Part shown: positions 10,227 through 21,560 of the stretch, piece by piece | Numbering within the stretch: position 1 is the stretch's first letter | How the letters are laid out: each line of letters starts with the position of its first letter | From: Malurus cyaneus samueli | Taxonomy: Eukaryota > Chordata > Aves > Passeriformes > Maluridae | Assembly: GCA_009741485.1 (NCBI GenBank) | Contig: VKON01002060.1 | Span: 17,780-81,779, forward strand | Reading direction: 5' to 3' | Length of the DNA: 64,000 nucleotides | The notes under the pieces: model-generated | What the model saw: the letters and a program-made list of their open reading frames with translations, nothing else | Database searches by the model: none | Told to the model about the DNA's origin: nothing | Position numbers and translations under genes: made by a program

Positions 10227-11199
10227 CACACAGCCCCACAGCCCCTCTGGTGGCACTGCCAGCAGTGCCAGGCGCTCCCTAATGAACAGAACGCAGCCAT
10301 GGTGGGGCTGACGCGCTGCCAAGCGTGCCTGCAGTCATCTGTGGTGTCTAGGAGGGAGAAACGCCTCCTCCTCCTCCTCCTCCTCCTCCTCCTCCTTCTC
10401 CTCTCCTGTTTACAGAGCTCCCTCTGTTCCCAGCCGAGCATCCCCCCGCTCCTGGGGGTGTCACCCCACCCCTGTCACCCCATCCCTGTCACCCCACCCC
10501 TGTCACCCCATCCCTGTCACCCCGGGATGTGCCCAGGGACCTCCTGCGCTGGTGGCACCTCCAAGCCCACCTTGTTCCTACAGGCAGGGACACCTCCATG
10601 CCCCCAGGCTGCCCCAAATCCCACAGGAATGTGGGGAGAGGAGCGGCTCCACCGTGGGAATGGATCCATGGGAAACCAACAGCTCATCCCAAAGGGGATT
10701 TTGGGGCAAGCCAAGCGCAGTTGTTGAGTCAGGTGGGTGTGAAATAGGGATTGTGGACTGATTGGATAATGGGAATGGTCTCCGGGGGGTTTGTCCCAAT
10801 GGTGGGACACGTTCACAAGCCCAAGTTAAGGAGCAGCTTCTCCACAGGACCCTGCCCAGCTCCAGAGGAACTGAGAGAGATTTTCTGAGCTTTTTTATCA
10901 GCCTGAGCTGTTCCACAGGCAAAACAAGTGATCCCTGGTCATGCACTGGTGGTGGCAGTGGGAAGGGTCTGTTCCACCCCTACACCAGCTCACCTGGGGA
11001 CAGATGTGTGTGACCTCAGCACGGGCAGTTCTGCCCATCTCCAGGTCCAGAGTGGATAAGGATGTTGTGTTACACCCTGGGTGGTCACAGCCCAGCTCTG
11101 GGTCCATTGGCACCAAACCCGCTCAGCCCCTGGCGCGGCTGGCAAAGCGCCCACCCGGAGCATCCCTGGCTGCCAGCACACCTGGGAGGCCGCGCTCCA

Positions 11200-11930
11200 T
11201 CCAGAGCCGCCCTTCCCCTCCCCGCCCCCTCGGGCTGCCCGGGCACAGCCCATTCATTCCCTCCCCATTCCCCCGCACCGTCCCCCGGGCCAAGGACGAG
11301 CCCGCGCCCTGCGACACCGGGACCCCGCCGCTCCGCGCTGCGCCGCGGGGCTCGAACCCGCGACCCTCGGCCCCCGAGCCCCCCGCGCCGCGCTGCGGCC
11401 CCGCGCCACAGGGACGCGCCAATGCCCGCGCGCCGCGGGACCCGCGCGGGCAGGGGGCGGCGGCTCTGAACTGACAGCTCGGCCGGCCAATGGCGCGGGG
11501 GCCGCGGCCAATCAGCGCGCAGAGCGGCGGGGGGCGGGGCTGCGAGCGGGGAGCGGGGGGCTCCACGCTCAGGGTGGGGGGCATGGCGCGCTCGGGGCGG
11601 GCGCAGCTCCCGCCGCCGCTCCCGGGGTCCCCCCGCCGCCTCCCGCCGCCCGCCGTACCTGCTCGAAAGCGGGGCTTCCCCAGCTGGAACGGGGGATAGT
11701 CCGCCGGCTCCGCCATCCCGCAAGCGCCACTTTAAACAGCCTCCCCCGCCGCCGGGCCCGCCCCCGGCCGGGCCCGCTCTGATTGGCTGCGGCCAACCGC
11801 AGCTGCCGCGGGGCACGCCGGGACATGGAGTCCGCCGGGCACTGCCGGGGGCGGGGCCTCGCCGGCCGCGCCAGCCAATGGGAGAGCCTGGTGCGCGGGG
11901 CACCATGGGACATGTAGTTCCGAAACGATG
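11200..11930 (-). promoter_or_regulatory. SFXN5: SFXN5 CpG-island promoter, copy 2
   Basis: This is the second copy of the CpG island, with the same CCAAT boxes (near 11780 and 11875), GC boxes and ZNF143-like element (near 11905-11921). Here the second candidate reads GACTCCATGTCCCGGCGTGC on the minus strand (near 11812-11832), again close to the ZNF143 consensus. The comparison with copy 1 suggests one real promoter present twice in the assembly. Confidence 0.7.
11659..11716 (-). CDS. SFXN5: SFXN5 first coding exon, copy 2
   Basis: The ATG is at 11716 on the minus strand, in the context GCGGGATGG. The exon ends before the donor GTACGG at 11658. It is 58 bp, one base longer than expected: an extra A near the 3' end turns the expected Phe-Glu-Gln into Phe-Arg-Ala. 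The first 17 codons are intact and read MAEPADYPPFQLGKPRF, matching the conserved start of sideroflexin-5. Codon 19 should end exactly at the donor (phase 0). I regard this as the better copy. Each copy has different base-level errors, so neither should be used alone. Confidence 0.88.
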
Positions 11931-12117
11931 GGAAGCGGGGAGAGGGGAGAATTCACAGAATGAGGGGGGGGTCCCTTGTGAACGTGACATGGAAAGGAGA
12001 TTCTGGCCTTAACTGTGCAATTGATTGAGCAAATAATAACACACCGAGAGGTGACACCCCAAAAACTTCTGAAAAACGATCCCAAATGTTATCAAATGTT
12101 CATCACTATGACATCTG

Positions 12118-12545
12118 TGACAGGAAGGACACGGAGGGGCTGGAGCGAGTCCAGGGCAGGAACGGAGCTGGGAAGGGCTGGAGAATCGAATCTGAGGAGC
12201 TGGAAAGGGGCTCAGCCCTGGAGCAAAGGAGGCTCCGGGGGATCCTTTTCCCCTATAAAATTCCCTGCCTGGAGGGGGCAGCCGGGGGGGATTTGGGATG
12301 TCATCCCAAAAAAAAGGGACAGGAGGAGAGGGAACGGCCTCAGGCTGGGCCAGGGCAGGGCAGGGGACATTGGGAAATTCCTCCTGGAAAGGGCTCACGC
12401 TGGAGTCCCCATCCCTGGAGGGCCCGAGCCCTGGGATGTGCACTTGGGGACGGGGGCAGCGGTGACCATGGGGCAGTGCTGGGGATGGTTGGACTGGATG
12501 ACCTCGAAGTTCTTTTCCAACCCCAACAATTCCACGATTTCCTTA
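12118..12545 (+). mobile_element. CR1 LINE 3' fragment (block copy)
   Basis: This is the duplicate of the 5125-5548 CR1 fragment, with the same landmarks (CCTCAGGCTGGGCCAGG, CCCCATCCCTGGAGGG, GATGGTTGGACTGGATGACC). It is not an independent insertion. Confidence 0.9.
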
Positions 12546-13081
12546 TGGAAACGCCGAATCCTCCTCGGGGGCAGCCCCGACCCCGAGCAGGGCAGCGATA
12601 ACGATCTGTGGAGATAAAGCCAAGGTCGTGCGGGGCTGGGGCGCTGCGGGGCAGGCGGAGCCGCCTCCGGAATTCTCCTCCCCAGATTAGTGGGATAAGA
12701 AGTGTCCGGACCTTCAAATGGCAGCGAAATTGTTTGGAGGATTAGGATCAATTCTCCGAGGAAGCGCACGGGGACAGCAAACAGAGGAGATGCGTGGGGC
12801 AGGGAGGGAGCCCGGTGCTGAGGAGGCAAAGTCAGCGGACAGAGCGGTCAGAGAACAGGTTTCCATCCAAGGAGGAATTAAAATCGCATCTGAAAAAAAA
12901 AAAAAAAAGAACCTTAATTTGCTATCCAGGGAACACTGTGACCATCCCGTTTTACTGGGAATGCTGCTGGTGAATTCAGAGCTGATAATTTCCTGCGTTC
13001 TTCCCACCTGCAAAAGCAATTGCTGCTTTAGGCTAATTCAGCACTGATCCCCTGCTGAATCCCAAATTTCCTGCAGCTCCG

Positions 13082-13256
13082 GGGGGAAAAGGATGGAAAG
13101 GGATGGAAGGGGATGGAAGGGGATGGAAAGGGATGGGAAGGGGGAAAAGGGATGGGAAAGGATGGAAAGGATGGAAAAAGGATGGGAAAGGGATGGAAAG
13201 GGATTGGAAAGTGGGGGGTGAAAAGGGTGGAAAGGGATGGAAAAAAGGATGGGAAG
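13082..13256. repeat. (GGGATGGAAA)n array in D3
   Basis: Purine-rich simple array, the block copy of 6031-6185 and 9316-9482. Confidence 0.9.
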
Positions 13257-14287
13257 AGGCTCTGGCCGTGCCCACAGGGTGGAAAGAGGAGCAGAAAGGA
13301 GCAGGGCATCAATGATATTATGATTTGTGTTCGTTTTTCCTCAGAGGCGCTGCTGAAATGGGCTGTTGCTGCTGCCCCGCGGTGACAGCGGCGACACCGC
13401 CACTGCTGCCGGGCTGAGCGCCAGCGGGACGGGGACAGGGACAGGAGGCGCAAGAGCGTGGACAGGGGAGCAGGGATGGCGGGGAACGGGGACAGGACGG
13501 AGAGACGGGTGCAGGGGACAGGAGGACGACGGGAGGAGGACGGGATGGGGACCAGGATGGGACAGAGGCAGGGGACGGAGGACAGGATGGGACAGAGGAG
13601 ACGGACAAGGGGAGAGGACGGGACAGGAGCAGGGGACAGGACAGGAGGAGCAGGGGTGGTGACAGGGGAGACGGGGTCAGAGGAACAGAGACAGGAGGAA
13701 CCAGGGATGGGGACAGAAGGAAACAGGGGACAGGAGGAACCGGGACAGGACCCCCTGCTCCGGAGCGCTCCTGCAGCCCTGGGTCCATTCCATCCCCAAA
13801 CCCAGCCTTCCCTCGGGGTTCTTTCCTTCTCCCCAGCTCCATCCTAAAAGGAAAAACATAAATATCGATATAAAGTTCTCATTGACAGCAGCTTTCCAGG
13901 GCAGCTCCCCCTCCCCGGGAGGCTCCGTCCCGCATTTCCCGGGGCAGGAGATCCGTCCGCTGCCGCCCCAAATCCCCATCTCACAGGGAACCCCTCCCTC
14001 CCTGCCGCAGCCTCAGCCAGAGAACCGATACGGTCCCTAATGTTGACACACGGAATGTTTTGTAACAACAGAGGGGAGAGAATCTGTTTATCTCAAACCA
14101 CATTTGGAGTGACATAAGACTATCACTTTTTTGGTTAAATACCAGAAAGAATATCAATTCTTTGGCTGATATCAATCCCACCAGATCCATCCCGACTGAC
14201 AACTTGTGTTTCCCTGCTTTGGGGAAGGAGGGGGGGGTGACGCTTCCCCAGTCAGAAATGTTGCTTCTTTCCAATTTGTTTCCTTTG

Positions 14288-14334
14288 GTTTTTTTTTTTT
14301 TTGTTTGGTTTTTTTTTTTTTTTTTTTGTTTGTT

Positions 14335-14379
<45 letters not shown>
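14288..14379. repeat. Poly-T tract in E2
   Basis: T-rich run equivalent to 7028-7123 with different homopolymer lengths, as expected from sequencing slippage. Confidence 0.95.
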
Positions 14380-14380
<1 letters not shown>

Positions 14381-14585
14381 GAACAAACCCCCCAGACACT
14401 GAGTGAGCTCATCTAGAAGTTTGGAGTGGAGGGCTCCAAGGGTGGCCCCCTGAAGGAGGCTGTGACCCCATAGGCTGGAGCAGGGTCCTGGCAGGACTCA
14501 GGACCCCAAACTGGAGCAGTTCCTGAGGAGCTGCAGCCCAAGGGATGGACCCAGCGCTCCTGGAGGGATGCCCACAAATGTGTGG

Positions 14586-14915
14586 GAAAGGGATGGAAAA
14601 GGGATGGAAAGGGATGGAAAAGGGATGGAAAAGGGGTGGGAAAGAGGTGGAAAAGGGGTGGAAAAGGGGTGGGAAAGGGATGGGAAAGGGGTGGGAAAAG
14701 AGGTGGAAAAGGGATGGGAAAGGGATGGAAAACGGTGGGAATGGGATGGAAATGGGATGGAAAAGGGATGGGAAAAGGGGTGGAAAAGGGATGGAAAACG
14801 TGTGGAAAACGGGTGGGAATGGGATGGAAAAGGGATGGAAAGTGGGGTGGAAAAGGGATGGGAAAGGGATTGGAAAGGAATAGGAAAGGGATGGAAAAGG
14901 GGTGGGAAAGGGAAG
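14586..14915. repeat. (GGGATGGAAAA)n array in E2
   Basis: Block copy of 7327-7655. Confidence 0.95.
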
Positions 14916-15780
14916 CCCAGGCTGGAGCTCAGGAGTCCAAGCCCAAGGAAGGACAGAGCCCACGGCTCATGGACTGAGCACAGCCCCATTCCCTGTGAGG
15001 AAATTCAGGAGGGAAGCTGAGCCTGGGAAGAAAGGAGGGGTGAGGGAAGAGGATTTGAGATTTGGGTTTATTTGTCATTGCCCTGCTCTGGTTTGATTGG
15101 CAATTAATTAAACTGATTTCCCCAAATCGAGCCTGTTCTGCCCGTGAGGGATCTCTCCCTGCCTTTATCCCAAAAGGAGTTTTTTGTTGTATTTCTCTCC
15201 CTGCCCAGCTGAGGAGGGGAGTCAGAGTGGCTTTGGGGTGCACCCAGGATCGCTCCACACACCGAGGGAATTCTGGGGTCCCAGGACCCCTCCCCAATGG
15301 GGACAGCTGCGTGTGGGGCCGGGCTGGCTCCGGGACAAAGTCACAGGAACACTCCCTGTCAGCTTCCATCTGTAAAGCCAGATTTGGAGAAAACTTGTGT
15401 TGGGCAGCACAACTCCAGCTTGGAACAGCAATGGCACGCAGCTCCTCCTGCAGGGACAGGAATTGTTCCCGTCAGCGCTGAGAGAGAGGCACAGACCCCA
15501 CCGAGCCGGGCACGGGGGGATTGAGAAGGGATAAATAAAAAAGGACATTAAACCCTCTCCCTTTCCCCTCCCGAACCATCCCGGGTTAAGCCATCCCCAT
15601 CTCCGCAAGGCTCCATCGAGCCGGAGGGAAAATGAAGCGGGATTAGAGCGGAGGAAGCGCCTCTGTGCGAGCAGCAGGGTCATTCACGGCGGCTTAAGGG
15701 AGGGAATTTGAGGCTTGAATGGAGATAGGAGAGAGAGCTGAGAAGGAAAAAAAACTGAGTGGTGAAAGGTGGGAGGGACT

Positions 15781-15962
15781 GGGGGAGAGGAGAGGAGAGG
15801 AGAGGGAGAGGAGAGGAGGGAGAGGAGAGGAAGAGGAGAGGAGAGGAGAGGAGAGAGAGGAAGAGGAGAGGAGAGGAGAGGAGAGGAGAGGAGAGGAGAG
15901 GAGAGGAGAGAGAGGAAGGAGAGGAGAGGAGAGGAGGGGAGGAGAGAGGAGGAGGAGGAGCT
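15781..15962. repeat. (GAGAG)n polypurine tract in E2
   Basis: Block copy of 8518-8695, followed by the CCCTT tract. Confidence 0.95.
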
Positions 15963-16059
15963 GCAGGCAGGAGGTGGGTGGGGCAGGCAGGGAGGAACAT
16001 CCAAGTGCCCGATGGAGCCGGGTGTCTCCAGGCTGGACTCTGTGATGCAACAGGAGCCC

Positions 16060-16165
16060 TTCCCTTCCCTTCCCTTCCCTTCCCTTCCCTTCCCTTCCCT
16101 TCCCTTCCCTTCCCTCCTTCTTCCCTCCTTCCCTTCTTCCCTTCCCTTCCCTTCCCTTCCCTTCC
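16060..16165. repeat. (CCCTT)n polypyrimidine tract in E2
   Basis: Block copy of 8808-8905. Confidence 0.95.
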
Positions 16166-16257
16166 CCTCACCGGGCTCTCTGCCCTTCCCAGCGCTGATT
16201 TCTCACAAATCCTCAGGAATGCAGCACCAACCCCGACCGTGCAGGGTGAGCAGCAGG

Positions 16258-16475
16258 GGAGCTGCAGGCCCAGAGAACCTTGGATTGTTTGGGTTGGAAA
16301 ATCCCTCTGAGCCCATGGAGTCCAACCATCCCCAGCACTGCCCCGTGTCCCCAAGTGCCACATCACAGGGCTTTAAATCCCTCCAGGGAGGGACTACACC
16401 ACCCAGGGCTGGACAGCCCTTTCCAAGAAGGGAATTTTCCTGATTTCCAACTTTAACCTCCCCTGCACAACTAGG
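16258..16475 (-). mobile_element. CR1 LINE 3' fragment
   Basis: Reverse orientation: GAACCTTGGATTGTTTGGGT, then TCCAACCATCCCCAGCACTG, TGTCCCCAAGTGCCACATC and GGACAGCCCTTTCCAAG are the reverse complement of the avian CR1 3' end. The tandem copy is at 19365-19590. Confidence 0.88.
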
Positions 16476-16790
16476 GCTGCTCCCTCTCATCCCTGGGATC
16501 AGAGCTCAATCCCCCCCATAGGTGCTCAGGACACGACACCAAACTGAGAGAACCCTCCAGCCTGCTGAGGCAGGAGCAGGCATTTGGGGAGGAACTCGAT
16601 GTTCCCGCAGCAATCCACTGCACAGCCCCTCGGGGACAGCCAGCGAAGGTGGAGGAGCTCATGGAGGAGTTGGACACCTCCTCCTCCTCCTGCAGCAAAC
16701 AAACAGAAATGTCACTCGCTGTCCAGGCGCCGTCAGCACAGACGCTGCTGTCAATGAATCACAAGTGTCTAGGAACAGCTTGAACAACTT

Positions 16791-16796
16791 TTTATT
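16791..16796 (-). terminator. Candidate poly(A) signal, F1 copy
   Basis: AATAAA on the minus strand inside an A/T-rich stretch (16780-16870), about 2.4 kb downstream of the partial last-exon copy. It is equivalent to the signal at 19896-19901. The A/T-richness makes chance occurrence possible. Confidence 0.4.
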
Positions 16797-19210
16797 TTTT
16801 TTTAAAGTGCTTAAAACGTAAATAACAAGCTCTTTATAAACATTAGTTGCAACTATTAAAACATGAGACACACGGAACTCACTTCCTGCGGGCAGGAAGG
16901 AAACAGTGAAGGAAAACAGGACAGTGAGGAACAGGGAAACCAACAACTCCAAAAACCCTGATGCTTCTTCTGTTTGGGGATGTTTTTCCATGTTTTTAAC
17001 CCCAAACACAAATCCACATCCCTTCAGGTTTGTTCCAGTTTGAGGATAAACCCCGCTGGTTCTTCTTGACCACACGTGGCCTGAAGGAACAGCCGAGGGG
17101 AAAAAAAAATCATTGCCAAAGTTCTTGAGAATGCAAAAAATGCAGCTTTGGGCTGACAACAAAGGCAGAGAGCATGGCACCCTGCTGCAACCTCGGGAAC
17201 AGCTCGAGCTGGAGAAACAACTCCAGAGAAAGGCAAAACCACAGGGAATCGTTATGGCTGTGTTTGAAACAAACAGGGAGAAGGTGCTGCTGGTGCAGCA
17301 AACCTTTTGGGGTGTGTTGGGCTCAGCAGAGAGGGCAGAAGCTCGGAGCAGGGCCAGGAACAAGGAGCAAGAACGCTGCTCGTGTGTGGGGAGCACCAGC
17401 AGCACCCTGTGGGGCTGAGGGATGGGATGTTTTTATGGAGTGGGGCTCTGCACTTCTCCCATTGTCAGCCCTCATTGCTCAGCCCTGCTGCTTTCCCAGG
17501 GCTGCATTCCATCACCCCCAGCTCAGGGGACACGGGGACACCCACAGAGGGACCTACCCATGGGATCTGATCCCATTGGCACCTCCCAAAATGGGACAAA
17601 CACCTTCCCTGGGTGCTCCCATCCCTCCTGGACACAGAGGGAGGAGCAGAGAGGCTGCAGGGTTGGGATGTTCATGGCTGGAGCTCCTTCCTCACTCAGG
17701 AGAGCTCTTCCCTCCGGACCCAGCAGTGTCACCCTGTCCTCCCCTTCCCCTCCCTGCCCTTCCCTTCCCCTCCCTGCCTTCCCTTCCCCTCCCTGCACCT
17801 CCACAGCTCCTGCAAAGACACAAAGCACCTGCACAGGGAGGCTCTGCCGCCTGTGCTTGACAATGAACTCACTCTTTTTTGGATGAGAAGGAAAACAGAG
17901 GAGGAACGTACCCCAGACAGCTCGAGTGGGACTGAGAACTGGGTTACAGAGCCTTTTTGGGATAGGAAAATGCTACTGGCCCATGGCAAAAAGGCACGAT
18001 TCTTCAAGTCTATGGTCTGTATTGTAGCAAGTAAAGAGGAGCAGCAGCGAAGAGTTAAAAGAATCAGTAACTTTGGGAGATAGAGAAGAGGGAGAAGATG
18101 TCTTTCGTGTTGAGATCCCACACCAAGCACCCCTCTGCCTGCAAGGGCATCTTCTCCAGCCAAAAATCCTGGCAACAACATCCTTCCTGTCCCCTGTGCA
18201 GGGGGCTGCAAATCACGGGTTAAAGCAGATACACGGGAGCCTTTGTGGGGTCACTCAGGGCAGCAGAGGACAGAGCTGCCCTGAGGCGATGGGGGAGCAG
18301 GGATTGATCCTATGGGAGCAGGCTGGGATTGAGCCTATGGGAGCAGGCTGGGCACGGAGCATCCCGGAATTGTGGGCTGTGTTTTGGGAGGGTGCCTGAC
18401 CCCGCAGGGGCCCTGCAGAGGAGGTCAGAGCCCTGAGCTGCACAGGGGAAGATGAGGCAGAGCTGTGGGAAGCCATTCCCAGGGAATCGCTGAGTGGGAA
18501 TTCAGCTGTGGGTGCTGCACCCCGTGCTCCCTCCAGGGCACACCAGCCTGCTCTGCTGTATGGGGTGCAGATCAGCATCATCCCCTGGGGCACCATCCCA
18601 TATTCCCTTTCCCATATTGCAGCCAGGAGGGACCGGGAGACAGCGTCAGCCGGTGGCACAAGCACCCAGACAGAGCCAGGCTCTGGCAGCACTGCTGTCC
18701 CTTTTGTTTGCATTTCTCCTGGGCTCAGGAAGTGGCACAAACTGCAGGTGGCTCTTGAGGCACAGACCCTTTACTGGGATACCTGGGGGCAGGGGGAGAA
18801 GGCCATCCCACAGCTCTGGTCAGGAACGTGCTGGAAGAGCCTCCCGGGTCTGAGTGTCCCCATGCCACCCAGGAGAGAAGTGGAGAGAAGAGGTTGCTCA
18901 TCCAACCCTGCAGTGGAGAGCAGAGGGGCAGCAGCAGCGGGTGGAGCCACGGGGAGATGGTTTCCAGCTCGCACATGTCTGGTGGGTCACTTAAAGCCTC
19001 TGGCAGGTGGCACTGGGGTGACAGTGACAGTGTGGAGAGGGCTTCTGCTCAGCTCCCCGTAGGGTGCTTTGAACCCCTCACCCTAACCGCTCCCTGGAGC
19101 CGGAGCTGGGACTGGAAGGAGCAGCTCCCCCATTGTTGCTGCACACCAGGAATGGAACAGGGTGAGTGCAGGGGTGGGTTGTGCAGCGTGGCTACTGCAG
19201 CCGGGGCTCA

Positions 19211-19322
19211 CTGGCCCTGGCCCTGGCCCAGCGGGGAATCTGCAGCAGGGTGGGGTGATGCTCCATGTATGCGCCACCAGCAGCTGGTCGAGTGTAGTTC
19301 TCCAGTTCGTGGATGTGCTCCT
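19211..19322 (-). pseudogene. Truncated, frameshifted copy of RAB11FIP5 last exon
   Basis: The minus strand matches the 3' half of the last coding exon at 22832-22945, from the stop codon back to the codons for the HIHELENYI segment. Several inserted bases (TGTATGCGCC against TGATGCGC; GTCGAGTGTAGTTC against GTCGATGTAGTTC) destroy the frame. It stops abruptly at GGATGTGCTCC, after which an unrelated TCTCTTCCTCTTCC junction leads into F2. It lacks the first half of the exon and any splice acceptor, so it cannot be a functional alternative terminus. Confidence 0.85.
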
Positions 19323-19364
19323 ATCTCTCTTCCTCTTCCTTTCGTGCAGGGTGAGCAGCAGGGG

Positions 19365-19590
19365 AGCTGCAGGCCCAGAGAACCTTGGAATTGTTTGGGT
19401 TGGAAAATCCCTCTGAGCCCATGGAGTCCAACCATCCCCAGCACTGCCCCGTGTCCCCAAGTGCCACATTCACAGGGCTTTAAATCCCTCCAGGGATGGG
19501 GACTGACCCAGGGCTGGACAGCCCTTTCCAAGAGGGAATTTTCCTGATTTCCAACTTTAACCTCCCCTGGCACAACTTGAGGCTGCTCCC
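19365..19590 (-). mobile_element. CR1 LINE 3' fragment (tandem copy)
   Basis: Duplicate of the CR1 fragment at 16258-16475. It lies just beyond the candidate 3' end of RAB11FIP5. Confidence 0.88.
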
Positions 19591-19895
19591 TCTCATCCCT
19601 GGGATCAGAGCTCAATCCCCCCCATAGGTGCTCAGGACACGACACCAAACTGAGAGAACCCTCCAGCCCTGCTGAGGCAGGAGCAGCATTTGGGGAGGAA
19701 CTCGATGTTCCCGCAGCAATCCCACTGCACAGCCCTCGGGGACAGCCAGCGAAGGTGGAGGAGCTCATGGAGGAGTTGGACACCTCCTCCTCCTCCTGCA
19801 GCAAACAAACAGAAATGTCACTCGCTGTCCAGGCGCCGTCAGCACAGACGCTGCTGTCAATGAATCACAAGTGTCTAGGAACAGCTTGAACAACT

Positions 19896-19901
19896 TTTAT
19901 T
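19896..19901 (-). terminator. RAB11FIP5: Candidate poly(A) signal of RAB11FIP5
   Basis: AATAAA on the minus strand, about 2.9 kb downstream of the RAB11FIP5 stop codon, in an A/T-rich stretch that is unusual for this GC-rich region. A CR1 fragment begins a few hundred bases further on, which suggests the transcript ends here. Transcript data would be needed; other sites are possible. Confidence 0.45.
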
Positions 19902-20961
19902 ATTTTTTTTTTAAAGTGCTTAAAACGTAAATAACAAGCTCTTTATAAACATTAGTTGCAACTATTAAAACATGAGACACACGGAACTCACTTCCTGCGG
20001 GCAGGAAGGAAACAGTGAAGGAAACAGGACAGTGAGGAACAGGGAAACCAACAACTCCAAAAACCCTGATGCTTCTTCTGTTTGGGGATGTTTTTCCATG
20101 TTTTTAACCCCAAACACAAATCCACATCCCTTCAGGTTTGTTCCAGTTTGAGGATAAACCCCGCTGGTTCTTCTGACCCACACGTGGCCTGAAGGAACAG
20201 CCGAGGGGAAAAAAAAATCATTGGCCAAAGTTCTTGAGAAGCAAAAAATGCAGCTTTGGGCTGACAACAAAGGCAGAGAGCACGGCACCCTGCTGCAACC
20301 TCGGGAACAGCTCGAGCATGGAGAAACAACTCCAGAGAAAGGCAAAACCACAGGGAATCGTTATGGCTGTGTTTGAAACAAACAGGGAGAAGGTGCTGCT
20401 GGTGCAGCAAACCTTTGGGGTGTGTTGGGCTCAGCAGAGAGGGGCAGAGCTCGGAGCAGGGCCAGGAACAAGGAGCAAGAACGCTGCTCGTGTGTGGGGA
20501 GCACCAGCAGCACCCTGTGGGGCTGAGGGATGGGATGTTTTTATGGACTGGGGCTCTGCACCTCTCCCATTGTCAGCCCTCATTGCTCAGCCCTGCTGCT
20601 TTCCCAGGGCTGCATTCCATCACACCGAGCCGCAGCAGGGACACGGGGACACCCACAAGGAGGACCTACCATGGACTGATACCATTGGGCACTCGCCAAA
20701 ATGGACAAACACCTCCCGTGGGTGCTCCCAGCCCTCCCTGGACACACGAGGAGGAGGCAGAGAGCTCAGGGTGGCGATTTCATCGTGGGCCCTTCCGCCC
20801 ACTCAGAGAGCGTCTTCCCCCGGACCCAGCAGTTTGTCACCTCTGTCCTCCCCTTCCCCTTCCTGCCCTTCCCTTCCCCTCCACTTCTTCCCTCCCCTCC
20901 CTTGCAACCTCCACAGCCCTGCAAAGACACAAAGCACTGCACAGGGAGGCTCTGCCGTCCA

Positions 20962-20997
<36 letters not shown>
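20962..20997. repeat. 36-base poly-G run beside a gap
   Basis: Thirty-six consecutive G followed by TGTGTTA and then the N gap. The duplicate F1 has no G run at this place (it continues CTGTGCTTGACAATG). Probably a sequencing or gap-filling artefact. Confidence 0.9.
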
Positions 20998-20998
<1 letters not shown>

Positions 20999-21004
20999 GT
21001 GTTA

Positions 21005-21560
21005 NNNNNNNNNNNNNNNNNNNNNNNNNNNNNNNNNNNNNNNNNNNNNNNNNNNNNNNNNNNNNNNNNNNNNNNNNNNNNNNNNNNNNNNNNNNNNNNN
21101 NNNNNNNNNNNNNNNNNNNNNNNNNNNNNNNNNNNNNNNNNNNNNNNNNNNNNNNNNNNNNNNNNNNNNNNNNNNNNNNNNNNNNNNNNNNNNNNNNNNN
21201 NNNNNNNNNNNNNNNNNNNNNNNNNNNNNNNNNNNNNNNNNNNNNNNNNNNNNNNNNNNNNNNNNNNNNNNNNNNNNNNNNNNNNNNNNNNNNNNNNNNN
21301 NNNNNNNNNNNNNNNNNNNNNNNNNNNNNNNNNNNNNNNNNNNNNNNNNNNNNNNNNNNNNNNNNNNNNNNNNNNNNNNNNNNNNNNNNNNNNNNNNNNN
21401 NNNNNNNNNNNNNNNNNNNNNNNNNNNNNNNNNNNNNNNNNNNNNNNNNNNNNNNNNNNNNNNNNNNNNNNNNNNNNNNNNNNNNNNNNNNNNNNNNNNN
21501 NNNNNNNNNNNNNNNNNNNNNNNNNNNNNNNNNNNNNNNNNNNNNNNNNNNNNNNNNNNN
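21005..21560. other. Assembly gap (556 N)
   Basis: Run of N inside the F2 copy. The two flanks (TCTGCCG and GGAACGTACC) are only about 60 bp apart in F1, so the gap length is not biologically informative. Confidence 0.99.

Larger units (their letters stand above)
10227..16213. repeat. Large duplicated block C2-D3-E2
   Basis: This is the second copy of the 3283-8962 block, with SFXN5 promoter/exon 1 (C2, about 10227-12715), D3 (about 12716-13968) and E2 (about 13968-16213). E2 then passes into the RAB11FIP5 3' flank at 16214, whereas E1 is followed by D2. Copies differ mainly in homopolymer lengths and dropped bases. Confidence 0.9.
16236..19322. repeat. Tandem duplication F1 of RAB11FIP5 3' UTR
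   Basis: This is the first copy of a roughly 3.1-kb unit beginning GTGCAGGGTGAGCAGCAGGG. It contains a minus-strand CR1 fragment, the candidate poly(A) region, the 3' UTR-like sequence and, at 19211-19322, part of the last RAB11FIP5 coding exon. The second copy starts at 19345. F1 has no N gap. Confidence 0.92.
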
